IMG/VR virus record: IMGVR_UViG_3300017788_004205
Span: 1 to 64,000 of that record
Direction: 5' to 3' (one strand)
DNA length: 64,000 nucleotides
Origin: a virus
The notes under the pieces are model-generated. The model worked only from the letters and a program-made list of their open reading frames with translations, did not search any database and was not told where the DNA came from. Position numbers and translations under genes: made by a program. Positions 8,730-15,951 of this stretch are shown in pieces; position 1 is the first letter of the stretch, and each line of letters begins with the position of its first letter.

Positions 8730-8987
8730 ATGTTTTCAAGAAAACCCAAATTACATATAGAAGTATTCACATTAAAAAGCGTAGATGACTTTGGTAAAGT
8801 ATCTTATGTTGATAATGCTGAACTTTCTGGATATATAGAAGACAGCGATTTCTTACCAAGAATTGGCGATGTATTAGTCTACAAAAAAACTCACTATAAA
8901 GTTGATAGAGTTATTATAGACTATGAGAAAAAAACATTATCTATTCTTTTGAGCGAATCAAGAGTGGATGTGAAAATCCAAAAATAA
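8730..8987 (+). CDS. Small hypothetical protein
   Basis: 85 residues, not recognised. The pattern is beta-rich: LHIEVFTLKS, ELSGYIEDSDFLPRIGDVLVYKKTHYKVDRVIIDYEKKTLSILL. The run IGDVLVYKKTHYKVDRVIID looks like a small beta-barrel (SH3- or OB-like) fold. It starts 5 bases after gp46 and ends 10 bases before the gp15-like gene, so it lies between a DNA-processing and a tail gene. Probably co-transcribed with both; function not inferable. Confidence 0.7.
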   Translation: MFSRKPKLHIEVFTLKSVDDFGKVSYVDNAELSGYIEDSDFLPRIGDVLVYKKTHYKVDRVIIDYEKKTLSILLSESRVDVKIQK

Positions 8988-8997
8988 ATAATCCCAT

Positions 8998-10251
8998 ATG
9001 AACGGCATTCCTACGCCAGTACAAGCGATAGAGGGTATAAGTCACAAATACAATTATGATAATATATTTATACGAACAGTTATTGCTGGGGTTATCAATA
9101 TCTTAAATGATAGAGTTTTCTTACTTTACAGACTATCAGATACCGAAACTAAAACACACTATGTCCCGTTTTATTATTCAATGACTGGTGATGAAAGGGC
9201 TCTCCAAGATTTTTATCTAAACTGGAACGATTGCGTTCAACCTAAAACTGTTGATGGTAACATTGATGTTTTACCAAGGGGTATGGTAAAAATGAATGCT
9301 GTTAGTATAAATACAGCTTCTCTTACAAATTATCATGTTCGTGGAGATTTTGTTAGAGAAAATGCAAATAATCAACTAACCACATATAGTGCAAAACTTC
9401 ACTCTATTCCCATAAAAATGACCTTTGAGGTTGAGATTCAATCCGATACACTCGAAGATTCTTGGAAAATATGGGAAAAGGTCATAGAAGTATTTTGGCC
9501 AACTGTTGCTTCTTCTGTCAGGTGGAATTATGTTAGAATTCCATTTCAAATAGGATTCCCAGCAGATTTTCCTTCTGAGAAACTTTATCAATGGTCATTT
9601 GGAGCGATAAATGCTTCAAATGTTAATATAAACATGAAATTTTCTCTTGATTTAGAGACATATTATCCGATATTTGATAAAAATAGCGAACTCTTCAAAG
9701 GTCAATCGATTACAGGATTTACATCATCAGATGAGCTTTATTTAGATGAAAATGGTCAATTATTAGCAAAACCAAAGATTTTAGAGATAAATCTACCATT
9801 ACCAGGTAGTCTTGGAGGTTCTTCATATGAAGTTGGTAAGATTTATTGGGGTCTTACTTTTGACCCAACCCTTCCAAATCAAAGTGGCTTCTCAGTCGCA
9901 TTAAAAAATATCGGGAACTCAAAAAGCACTGGTAATCCTGTTTTTAAGGTTCTGAATTTTTATACTGATACAACAGATTCATCATCTGTACATACATTAA
10001 CTGAAAATACTTCTATAAACTACTCAAAAATATTTGACGGTAGTGCATATATAGCAGAAGACCAAGTTGTTGGAACAACAGTTGCAACAGAACCAAATAA
10101 TGGTCAAGACTATTCGATATATACAATTGCAACCCCAGTTGAAGACAGAGCCAATATTTCTATGAAAAATAGTAAAGATTTATCAGGTTTAATAGAGGCA
10201 AACTCATCAATTCTTGAAAATATTACAAAAAATCTTGATGATGAGGCATAA
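8998..10251 (+). CDS. Tail sheath stabilisation/terminator protein, gp15-like
   Basis: 417 residues, longer than T4 gp15 (about 270). Residues about 90-220 follow the order of the gp15 family: an R-G-x-V-K-M-N strand, Y-x-A-K-L-H-S-I-P-I-K-M-T-F-E-V-E-I, a helix (DSWKIWEKVIEVFWP), R-I-P-F-Q-I-G-F-P, and a closing SLDLETYYPIF strand. By family it caps the tail tube and sheath at the neck. The C-terminal 180 residues (from about 240) are an Asn/Ser/Thr-rich extension with no counterpart I know, perhaps an added beta domain exposed on the tail. The identification rests on pattern, not on a search. Confidence 0.55.
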   Translation: MNGIPTPVQAIEGISHKYNYDNIFIRTVIAGVINILNDRVFLLYRLSDTETKTHYVPFYYSMTGDERALQDFYLNWNDCVQPKTVDGNIDVLPRGMVKMNAVSINTASLTNYHVRGDFVRENANNQLTTYSAKLHSIPIKMTFEVEIQSDTLEDSWKIWEKVIEVFWPTVASSVRWNYVRIPFQIGFPADFPSEKLYQWSFGAINASNVNINMKFSLDLETYYPIFDKNSELFKGQSITGFTSSDELYLDENGQLLAKPKILEINLPLPGSLGGSSYEVGKIYWGLTFDPTLPNQSGFSVALKNIGNSKSTGNPVFKVLNFYTDTTDSSSVHTLTENTSINYSKIFDGSAYIAEDQVVGTTVATEPNNGQDYSIYTIATPVEDRANISMKNSKDLSGLIEANSSILENITKNLDDEA

Positions 10252-10267
10252 AAACAAATACAATCTT

Positions 10268-10277
10268 GATATATAGA
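10268..10277 (+). promoter_or_regulatory. Late-type promoter motif (GATATATAGA)
   Basis: Exact copy of the recurring element, about 50 bases before the ATG at 10329 of the large repeat protein. Confidence 0.6.
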
Positions 10278-10328
10278 TAACAAATCAAATATATACACAT
10301 TGTATATTAAAAATAACGGTTAGGCAAA

Positions 10329-13300
10329 ATGGCCACCTTAAAGAATAGAATCGAAACATTAAAAAACCGCACATCAGATTTGGCAGTTCGTCAAATTTGT
10401 GAAAGCGTACTTGAGTTGACAGACCACGTCCCAACTCGTAATCTAAGTGCTTTAATCAGAGAACGCTTAAAAGAGCTTGATAGCCAAGACGCTCATTCAC
10501 AGCGTTTTCTTATTTCAGAAAAGCGACTTGCTCGCTTGGAAGATATGGGAATTTCCCGAGCATTAGATAGAATTAAATTAACTGGTGTTTGGGAACATAA
10601 TCCAAGAATTCAATACATACTTGAATGGTATGAAAAGAATCAGATTATGAAAGTTCCTGACTTTTTGATTGCAGAGCAATTCATTGCACAGATGACACCA
10701 TTCTGCTATGACCCTTCAATCAATGAAGCGATTGAAGTTGTTCGTAATATTCAAAAAGCTTTGGAAGAAGATATAGCAGTATCTACTACAATTCATTTGC
10801 TTGAAAATTCAAGAGCTTCTAAATTTTATTCACCTTTGATTACAAATTTGAGAGAATATCTTGAAAATAAGTCACAATCAATGCGTTCAGTTGTAATTTC
10901 TGAAATGGAAACATACGCTTATGAGCCTGTTGTTCGTGAATTGCAAAACAAGCTTAAAGTTTTTGAATCCAACTCAAATACATCTAAATTCCATATCACT
11001 GCAACTTCATCTGATTATTTGGTGAACTCTGTATATTCTTTTGTTTTAGTTGAAAGAAATGCAGATTATTTTGCAATCGATGGTAATTTCTTTAAGAAAG
11101 TGGGTGAAAACATCACACATCTTTCAACAGAAGCGATGGCTCGCATCAATCAAAAGTTTGTTGAATTGAACACACTTTTAACAGAAGAGCATGTATCGGT
11201 TGACCGTGAAAAAATCAGCTACAGTTATGGAAATAACACTATGCAAATTCGCATAGATGATAAATCCGTATCATATAATGGTAAGCCTCTTAAAATTCAA
11301 GAAGTAAATAATAAACTTGTAGAAGCAGGCGTATTTAGATGGAATCAGCAAAATGACTTGAATAAGTTTAATTCTTTATTTGAGCATGTTGATACTCTTT
11401 GTGAAATTGATTTTGCAAAAGTAATTTCATCTAAGAATCATGCTGGTATTCAAGCAACTATTATGAGATTAGGTGGTTCTGTGACTGTTATTAAGAACAA
11501 TCCTATCATGAATGAAAATAAAGTATTTACAGGATTGAATGGAACTCAAGCTCGTAATATTATTTTAGAATTTTTGAATTATGATATATCAGAAAGTTTG
11601 GTTGAATTTTTATCCTCCGAAAATAGAGCAATCAATCAGATTGAAAACGAAAGAAGAGAAATTTTGAATCAAATTGATGAATGTGAACGCAATATCTTAA
11701 AAATCGAAGAAGCTCAGCAAGATATTATGGTATCTGGCTCAGATGAAATTTCAGCTATTAAGAGCGAATTAGCATTTGAAGTAGCAAGATTGAAAGAACT
11801 TTATGCTAACAAAACAACTGAACTAAATAAACTTAGAACCTTTGAAGATAAAGGTGACGATTTTTTTTCGGATGATGAGCTAAAAAGCTCCAAAAAAGGT
11901 AAAGGAACATCAGCTTATGTCCAACAAGCACCTGAGCGTGATTATGGTATAGGTGATTTAGTAATCATTGATGGTAAAGATGGTAGAATCGTTGGTTTGG
12001 ACTCTGTTCAAAATAAAGCAACTGTTCTATTGAAAAGTGGTGATTCTGTAAGTGCGGAATTTTCAGACTTGGAATTAAAAGTTGAAGAATCTTACCTTTA
12101 CGAAGGAAAAAAGTCTAAAGGCTCCAAGGGTGTTTCCACTTTTACACAACAGACTCCTGAAAGAGCCTTCAATATCGGCGATATGGTAGATGTAGCGGAT
12201 AAGGGTGTTGGTAAAGTTACTGGTATTGATTCAGCAGAAAAGATAGCAACAGTAATGTTTACAAGTGGAATCCAATCAAAGGTTACATTTCCAGAGATGA
12301 GACTTGCTTCTGAAGAAGAAATCGAAAAAGAAGAAGAATATTCAGAAGAAACAAGTTCTTACGGTAAGAAAAAAACACAAACTACTTATGTTCAAGAAGC
12401 ACCTCAAATCGATTTTCGAGTAGGTGAGACTGTAAATGTAATTGGTAAAGGTTTAGCTAAAATTACAGCGATAGATTCTATCCGTCACGTTGCAATCGTT
12501 ATGTTGCAAAATGGTCAGCAATCAGAAGAGGAATTTTCAAATCTTCGTTCTATGACTTCTGAAATAGAAAACAAAGAAGAAGAAAACTATACTTACGGTA
12601 TATCATTAGGTAGTATGCCTAATGTTAGTGAACAACCTCTTGAATCTAATCAATTAATCGAAGATGAAGAATATCAAGATGAAGATGAAGAATTCGATGA
12701 AGATGATGATTATGAAGGCGAATATGAAGATAGATTTGAAGAAGATGAAGAAGATTATGATGAAACTAAATTTGATGATTTTGAGCCAAGCAAAAAAGAT
12801 ATTGCAATAGCAAATCGCTGGGCTGAATTATCTAAGATTTATGATAAAGATGGTAAAATCAAACCATTTAGTTTGTATGACAAAGAGGACGATGATGATT
12901 ATATCCCTGAAAACTCAGAAGTTTATGAAGATGGATGGGCACCTGAGGGTAAAGAGGAAGATGAATCTACAATCTCAAATTCATATGAACAAGAACCATC
13001 AGATAATGTTTTATCTCATGAATATGATGAAGAAAAGTTTAACGATGAAGATGAAGAAGACGAAGAAGATATGAAGTTTGTCGACAGAAGATTCGAATAT
13101 GATGAAGATGATGAAGATGAAACTAAATTTGATGATTTTGAGCCAAGTAAAAAAGATATTGCCTTGGCAAATCGTTGGGCTAAACTTTCAAAAGTATTCA
13201 AAGATAATCTGGAATTGAGTGATTTATACGATGACGATGAAGATTATATTGAAGAAGGCGCAAATGACTTTAATGAAGAAGATATAAACTCATCTAATGA

Positions 13301-13682
13301 TGTTTTTGAAGAAGAATATGAAGAATATGTTGACGAAAGAGAATATGAAGAAATGGCTGAGGATTCAGTTGAAGAAAACCACCATAAACTTCAAGTAAAT
13401 TCAAAAGATGCTCTTTTGGCAAAAGATAAAGATTCTGATTATGTTTTTTATGATGATGAATTAGATTTGCCAGACTTTAATTTACCAAAACCTCAGTATG
13501 TTGGAAATAAAGTAAAAGCATATATTCACGATGATTATGAAGACTCTATTTTGTCTAACAAAGAAATTCTTATAGATGAAAGTTATTACTACAATACAGG
13601 GATTGATGAAGCCCTCGAAGTAGAAATAGATGGAATAATCAATTTTATCCCAAAGAAATTCATAAGAATAATAGAAAAATAA
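10329..13682 (+). CDS. Large multidomain protein with three KOW/SH3-like repeats and acidic repeats
   Basis: 1117 residues, not recognised as a whole. Residues 1-420 are helical to mixed; about 430-510 is a coiled coil (ENERREILNQIDECERN). Three SH3/KOW-like units follow: IGDLVIIDGKDGRIVGLDS, IGDMVDVADKGVGKVTGIDS and VGETVNVIGKGLAKITAIDS, each ending in a V-x-[FL]-x-[SN]-G strand, between about 535 and 745. The next 330 residues are extremely acidic and contain two copies of ETKFDDFEPSKKDIA with NRWA, encoded by near-identical DNA from 12759 and 13116. A fourth SH3-like segment (VGNKVKAYIHDDYED) ends the protein. Late promoter upstream, so probably a virion or assembly protein; the acidic part could act like a scaffold or DNA mimic. 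Confidence 0.7.
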   Translation: MATLKNRIETLKNRTSDLAVRQICESVLELTDHVPTRNLSALIRERLKELDSQDAHSQRFLISEKRLARLEDMGISRALDRIKLTGVWEHNPRIQYILEWYEKNQIMKVPDFLIAEQFIAQMTPFCYDPSINEAIEVVRNIQKALEEDIAVSTTIHLLENSRASKFYSPLITNLREYLENKSQSMRSVVISEMETYAYEPVVRELQNKLKVFESNSNTSKFHITATSSDYLVNSVYSFVLVERNADYFAIDGNFFKKVGENITHLSTEAMARINQKFVELNTLLTEEHVSVDREKISYSYGNNTMQIRIDDKSVSYNGKPLKIQEVNNKLVEAGVFRWNQQNDLNKFNSLFEHVDTLCEIDFAKVISSKNHAGIQATIMRLGGSVTVIKNNPIMNENKVFTGLNGTQARNIILEFLNYDISESLVEFLSSENRAINQIENERREILNQIDECERNILKIEEAQQDIMVSGSDEISAIKSELAFEVARLKELYANKTTELNKLRTFEDKGDDFFSDDELKSSKKGKGTSAYVQQAPERDYGIGDLVIIDGKDGRIVGLDSVQNKATVLLKSGDSVSAEFSDLELKVEESYLYEGKKSKGSKGVSTFTQQTPERAFNIGDMVDVADKGVGKVTGIDSAEKIATVMFTSGIQSKVTFPEMRLASEEEIEKEEEYSEETSSYGKKKTQTTYVQEAPQIDFRVGETVNVIGKGLAKITAIDSIRHVAIVMLQNGQQSEEEFSNLRSMTSEIENKEEENYTYGISLGSMPNVSEQPLESNQLIEDEEYQDEDEEFDEDDDYEGEYEDRFEEDEEDYDETKFDDFEPSKKDIAIANRWAELSKIYDKDGKIKPFSLYDKEDDDDYIPENSEVYEDGWAPEGKEEDESTISNSYEQEPSDNVLSHEYDEEKFNDEDEEDEEDMKFVDRRFEYDEDDEDETKFDDFEPSKKDIALANRWAKLSKVFKDNLELSDLYDDDEDYIEEGANDFNEEDINSSNDVFEEEYEEYVDEREYEEMAEDSVEENHHKLQVNSKDALLAKDKDSDYVFYDDELDLPDFNLPKPQYVGNKVKAYIHDDYEDSILSNKEILIDESYYYNTGIDEALEVEIDGIINFIPKKFIRIIEK
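12759..13200 (+). repeat. Internal near-identical repeat in the acidic region
   Basis: The segment starting at 12759 (about 80 bases encoding ETKFDDFEPSKKDIA and an NRWA-x-LSK helix) recurs from 13116, 357 bases later and in frame, with only scattered base changes. The surrounding GAAGAT-rich sequence is also repetitive. Confidence 0.7.
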
Positions 13683-13696
13683 AAAACATATTCAAA

Positions 13697-13972
13697 ATGT
13701 TAACTTTTAATGAATATAAGGATGAAAAAAATAAAGCACTATTAGAAGATGCAACCGAGGATGTTTTTGTAACTCCTGATAGAACACAATCAATTAGTGC
13801 TATAAATATGGCAATAGGTCAAATTCAACCAATAGTGACGAATTTGATGGATGTAGCGACAAAATTAGATGCGGCTAATGTAAATAGCTCAAAATTAAAG
13901 ACTATGTCTAAAAGTTTAGAGAATTACATAAACCAGTTAAAAGATGCAGCATCTAAGCCTCTAAGTGCCTAA
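13697..13972 (+). CDS. Small protein with capsid-targeting-like N-terminus
   Basis: 91 residues. The N-terminus LTFNEYKDEKNKALLE fits the window's recurring tag: aromatic-x-x-aromatic (FNEY) and then L-x-E at the end of a charged helix, as in T4 internal proteins before prohead-protease cleavage. The remainder is a simple amphipathic helical protein (INMAIGQIQPIVTNLMDVATKLDAANVNSS is helical and neutral). It starts 14 bases after the acidic repeat protein and both probably share the late promoter at 10268. I infer a small internal head protein; no enzymatic motif is visible. Confidence 0.65.
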   Translation: MLTFNEYKDEKNKALLEDATEDVFVTPDRTQSISAINMAIGQIQPIVTNLMDVATKLDAANVNSSKLKTMSKSLENYINQLKDAASKPLSA

Positions 13973-13988
13973 AATACGTTTTAAAAAT

Positions 13989-14035
13989 AAAAGGAAAAGA
14001 CTTCGTCTTAAAAACGAACTTTTTTCCTTTTTTTT
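13989..14035 (+). terminator. Terminator before the gp55-like gene
   Basis: AAAAGGAAAA pairs with TTTTTTCCTTTT around a small GAC-TTCG-TC inner hairpin, ending in a long T run. It separates the 13697 gene from the sigma-factor gene. Confidence 0.65.
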
Positions 14036-14042
14036 CTATAAT
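14014..14042 (+). promoter_or_regulatory. Weak sigma-70-like promoter before the late sigma factor gene
   Basis: TATAAT at 14037-14042 with ACGAAC 17 bases upstream, an imperfect form of the TTGAAC element seen elsewhere. The -10 lies in the dyad TTCTATAATATTAGAA, much as at 3702. It overlaps the terminator, 36 bases before the ATG at 14079. Confidence 0.45.
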
Positions 14043-14078
14043 ATTAGAAGAACTTATAATTAAAAATAAGCATTTAAA

Positions 14079-14423
14079 ATGGCAAACTATGTTAGCAATA
14101 AAGAACTTTTGAAAGAAATCATAGAGTCTAAAAAAAGAGATGAATTAACCCCAAGAGCGGTTGAGCTCATTTGTAAAATGTCTCAGGAAATGTCAAAGGT
14201 TTTGAAGTATAAATACCCAGAAGATAGAGAAGATTGTATTGCTTCTGGCATAGCAGATGTTATCAAACACTGGAGAAATTTCAATCCAGAAAGGTCTGAA
14301 AATGTATTTGCTTATTATACACAAGTTATAAAAAATGGAATGGCAAAAACTTGGAATTTAATCCATCAACAAAAAGATAGTGATTTTATTTCGATAGATG
14401 ACGATATATTCCGTAATATTTAA
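14079..14423 (+). CDS. 55: Late-transcription sigma factor, gp55-like
   Basis: 114 residues, shorter than T4 gp55 (185). The core matches sigma region 2 as it appears in T4-type late factors: DCIASGIADVIKHWRNFNPE, then NVFAYYTQVIKNGMAKTWN. In T4 the gp55 protein replaces the host sigma and, with gp33 and the sliding clamp, directs RNA polymerase to a short TATAAATA promoter. This protein lacks most of the C-terminal region of T4 gp55. The recurring GATATATAGA motif in this genome is the obvious candidate target. The gene itself has a sigma-70-like promoter rather than the late motif, as expected for a factor needed before late genes are read. Confidence 0.75.
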   Translation: MANYVSNKELLKEIIESKKRDELTPRAVELICKMSQEMSKVLKYKYPEDREDCIASGIADVIKHWRNFNPERSENVFAYYTQVIKNGMAKTWNLIHQQKDSDFISIDDDIFRNI

Positions 14424-14426
14424 GAT

Positions 14427-14759
14427 ATGATAAACCCTTTTTCTTCTTTTGGTTTTAACTTAGTGCATAATGATATAAAGAATGAAATTTCTTCATATTT
14501 GCAAACACATGAACCTCCAATTGAACATCAAATTATGAGATGTTTGATGTCATTTTGTGATGTTGATATTAACAAAATTAGAATTTTGAAGAGTATAGAT
14601 AATAATCAAGAAAGAATATTGATAATCACACCAGAATTTAATCTATCAGAAAATTTTTTTAATAATTTGAATGAAATCATGACAAAATTTACCTATAATT
14701 TTGTTGAAAAATGTCATATAAATTCAGTAAAAGAAATACATTTCCACTATTCAAAATAA
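14427..14759 (+). CDS. Hypothetical protein
   Basis: 110 residues, not recognised. It starts 3 bases after the gp55-like stop, so the two are almost certainly co-transcribed and may be translationally coupled. Sequence alternates helices and short strands (ERILIITPEFNLSENFFNNLNEIM, VKEIHFHY). Its size is similar to T4 gp33, the partner of gp55, but I see no sequence feature that supports that identity. Confidence 0.65.
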   Translation: MINPFSSFGFNLVHNDIKNEISSYLQTHEPPIEHQIMRCLMSFCDVDINKIRILKSIDNNQERILIITPEFNLSENFFNNLNEIMTKFTYNFVEKCHINSVKEIHFHYSK

Positions 14760-14840
14760 ATTTCCCAAACCCTCAAAATAACCCGTTTCTGTTTTCAATT
14801 TATTGCTATATAACTGAGCATTAAACATAATATAACAGTT

Positions 14841-15050
14841 ATGAGAACACAAGAAAAACACATCGAAAGAGAATTTGAAGATTTTACAAAAGAAGAAAAA
14901 ATGGTTGTTTTAGCACTTTACATAAATCACCCATTTCCACAAAGTCCTGAACAAATTCGTAAAACTATCTATAGAAATGGCTGGGAAGAACTAAGTGAAG
15001 AAGAATTAAATCAACTTAGAATAACATTAGTTCAAGCCAAATACAATTAA
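14841..15050 (+). CDS. Small hypothetical protein
   Basis: 69 residues, helical, highly charged (EREFEDFTKEEKMVVLALYINHPFP). The middle QSPEQIRKTIYRNGWEELSEEELNQL looks like a small helical bundle and could be a DNA- or protein-binding unit, but nothing identifies it. A TATAAC hexamer at 14809 lies 32 bases upstream without a good -35 partner. No Shine-Dalgarno site. Confidence 0.65.
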   Translation: MRTQEKHIEREFEDFTKEEKMVVLALYINHPFPQSPEQIRKTIYRNGWEELSEEELNQLRITLVQAKYN

Positions 15051-15075
15051 TTTTTTAATTTCTAACGAGGTTATC

Positions 15076-15423
15076 GTGAATTACAGCGTAGAATCCTTGA
15101 TTGAATCAAGAATGAAACTTGCAGAACTCAGAAACTCTTTAAGGGTTTTTAGAGCGAATTTAGACTCATCTAAATTCAAAATTGAAAAGCACGCTATTGA
15201 TTCCAATGATGGTAATTATGGAAAGAATGCAGAAGAACGAGAAAGGTTCTTAAAAAACGCATTACTTGAGTCTGATAATTATGTTGATTTGGAAAATAGA
15301 GTTATTTCTTTACAAAATGAAATTGAGCTCGAAGAAGCTAAAATTGACTGTCTTAGAGATTTAAGACGGGAAATTGAGATGCAACAGAAAGAGAGAATGA
15401 TAGATTCTGGCGTTTCTGTATAA
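15076..15423 (+). CDS. Coiled-coil hypothetical protein, GTG start
   Basis: 115 residues, almost wholly helical and charged, with heptad-like runs (ENRVISLQNEIELEEAKIDCLRD). The start is GTG at 15076, chosen because GAGG lies 7 bases upstream and no in-frame ATG follows until residue 11. No domain is recognised. It probably forms a coiled-coil dimer. Confidence 0.7.
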   Translation: MNYSVESLIESRMKLAELRNSLRVFRANLDSSKFKIEKHAIDSNDGNYGKNAEERERFLKNALLESDNYVDLENRVISLQNEIELEEAKIDCLRDLRREIEMQQKERMIDSGVSV

Positions 15424-15440
15424 ATTTGCTTTTATTTTCT

Positions 15441-15450
15441 GATATATACA
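15441..15450 (+). promoter_or_regulatory. Late-type promoter motif (GATATATACA)
   Basis: Close copy of the recurring element, 30 bases before the ATG at 15481. Confidence 0.55.
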
Positions 15451-15480
15451 TTTTCAAACACTTAAAATAATTGTATTGAT

Positions 15481-15852
15481 ATGGAACAGTGGATACCTTT
15501 ATTGCTTCAATTGCAAGCTCAAACCCAACTTTGGCATTGGCAAACTAATCACTATGCATCACATGTTGCATTAGGCGGTTACTATGAATCTATCCAAGAA
15601 TTGACTGATAAATTCGTAGAAGTTACCAAAGGTAAAAATCCAAAAGGCGAAATGCCTGCTTTGCAGACAGCTCCTATTGAAATTAAAGGAATCGTTGGCG
15701 TTGAATTGGAAGCTCAATATACTATATGGGCTAAACAACTTTGCGATTGGGCATGCTCTAAAGAAATCACAGAACAACCTGATATTCAAGATATTATCTT
15801 GGACATGATTAATGAGACAAATAGATTAGTTTATTTGTTAAGACTTAAATAA
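15481..15852 (+). CDS. DUF5856-family protein (ferritin-like helical fold)
   Basis: 123 residues, all helical. The N-terminal LLQLQAQTQLWHWQTNHYASHVALGGYYE resembles the first helices of Dps/ferritin-like proteins (W-H-W, H-x-A-L-G-x-Y-Y-E, then D-K-F) and matches DUF5856 proteins common in large phages. Their role is not known to me; the H/E pattern could bind metal, but the full ferritin ligand set is not obvious. It has its own late-type promoter and a strong terminator, so it is a single-gene unit, which suggests a protein made in quantity. Confidence 0.65.
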   Translation: MEQWIPLLLQLQAQTQLWHWQTNHYASHVALGGYYESIQELTDKFVEVTKGKNPKGEMPALQTAPIEIKGIVGVELEAQYTIWAKQLCDWACSKEITEQPDIQDIILDMINETNRLVYLLRLK

Positions 15853-15870
15853 GAAAACTAATTAGTATTC

Positions 15871-15902
15871 AAAGCCTGAGAATAATCTTCTCGGGCTTTT
15901 TT
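15871..15902 (+). terminator. Rho-independent terminator
   Basis: AAAGCCTGAGAA and TTCTCGGGCTTT form a 12-bp stem with one G-T pair around a TAATC loop, followed by a T run; it ends the DUF5856 gene. Confidence 0.9.
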
Positions 15903-15918
15903 TGTTTGTTAAAAATCC

Positions 15919-15930
15919 GAATATATAAGA
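15919..15930 (+). promoter_or_regulatory. Late-type promoter motif variant (GAATATATAAGA)
   Basis: A diverged form of the recurring element, 22 bases before the ATG at 15952. Confidence 0.4.
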
Positions 15931-15951
15931 ATACAATACAAAAAGGTTTTT

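Noticed and set aside
14809-14814. TATAAC before the 69-residue gene as a sigma-70 promoter
   Set aside because: The hexamer 17 bases upstream is TTTCTG, and the late-type motif is also absent; too weak to call.
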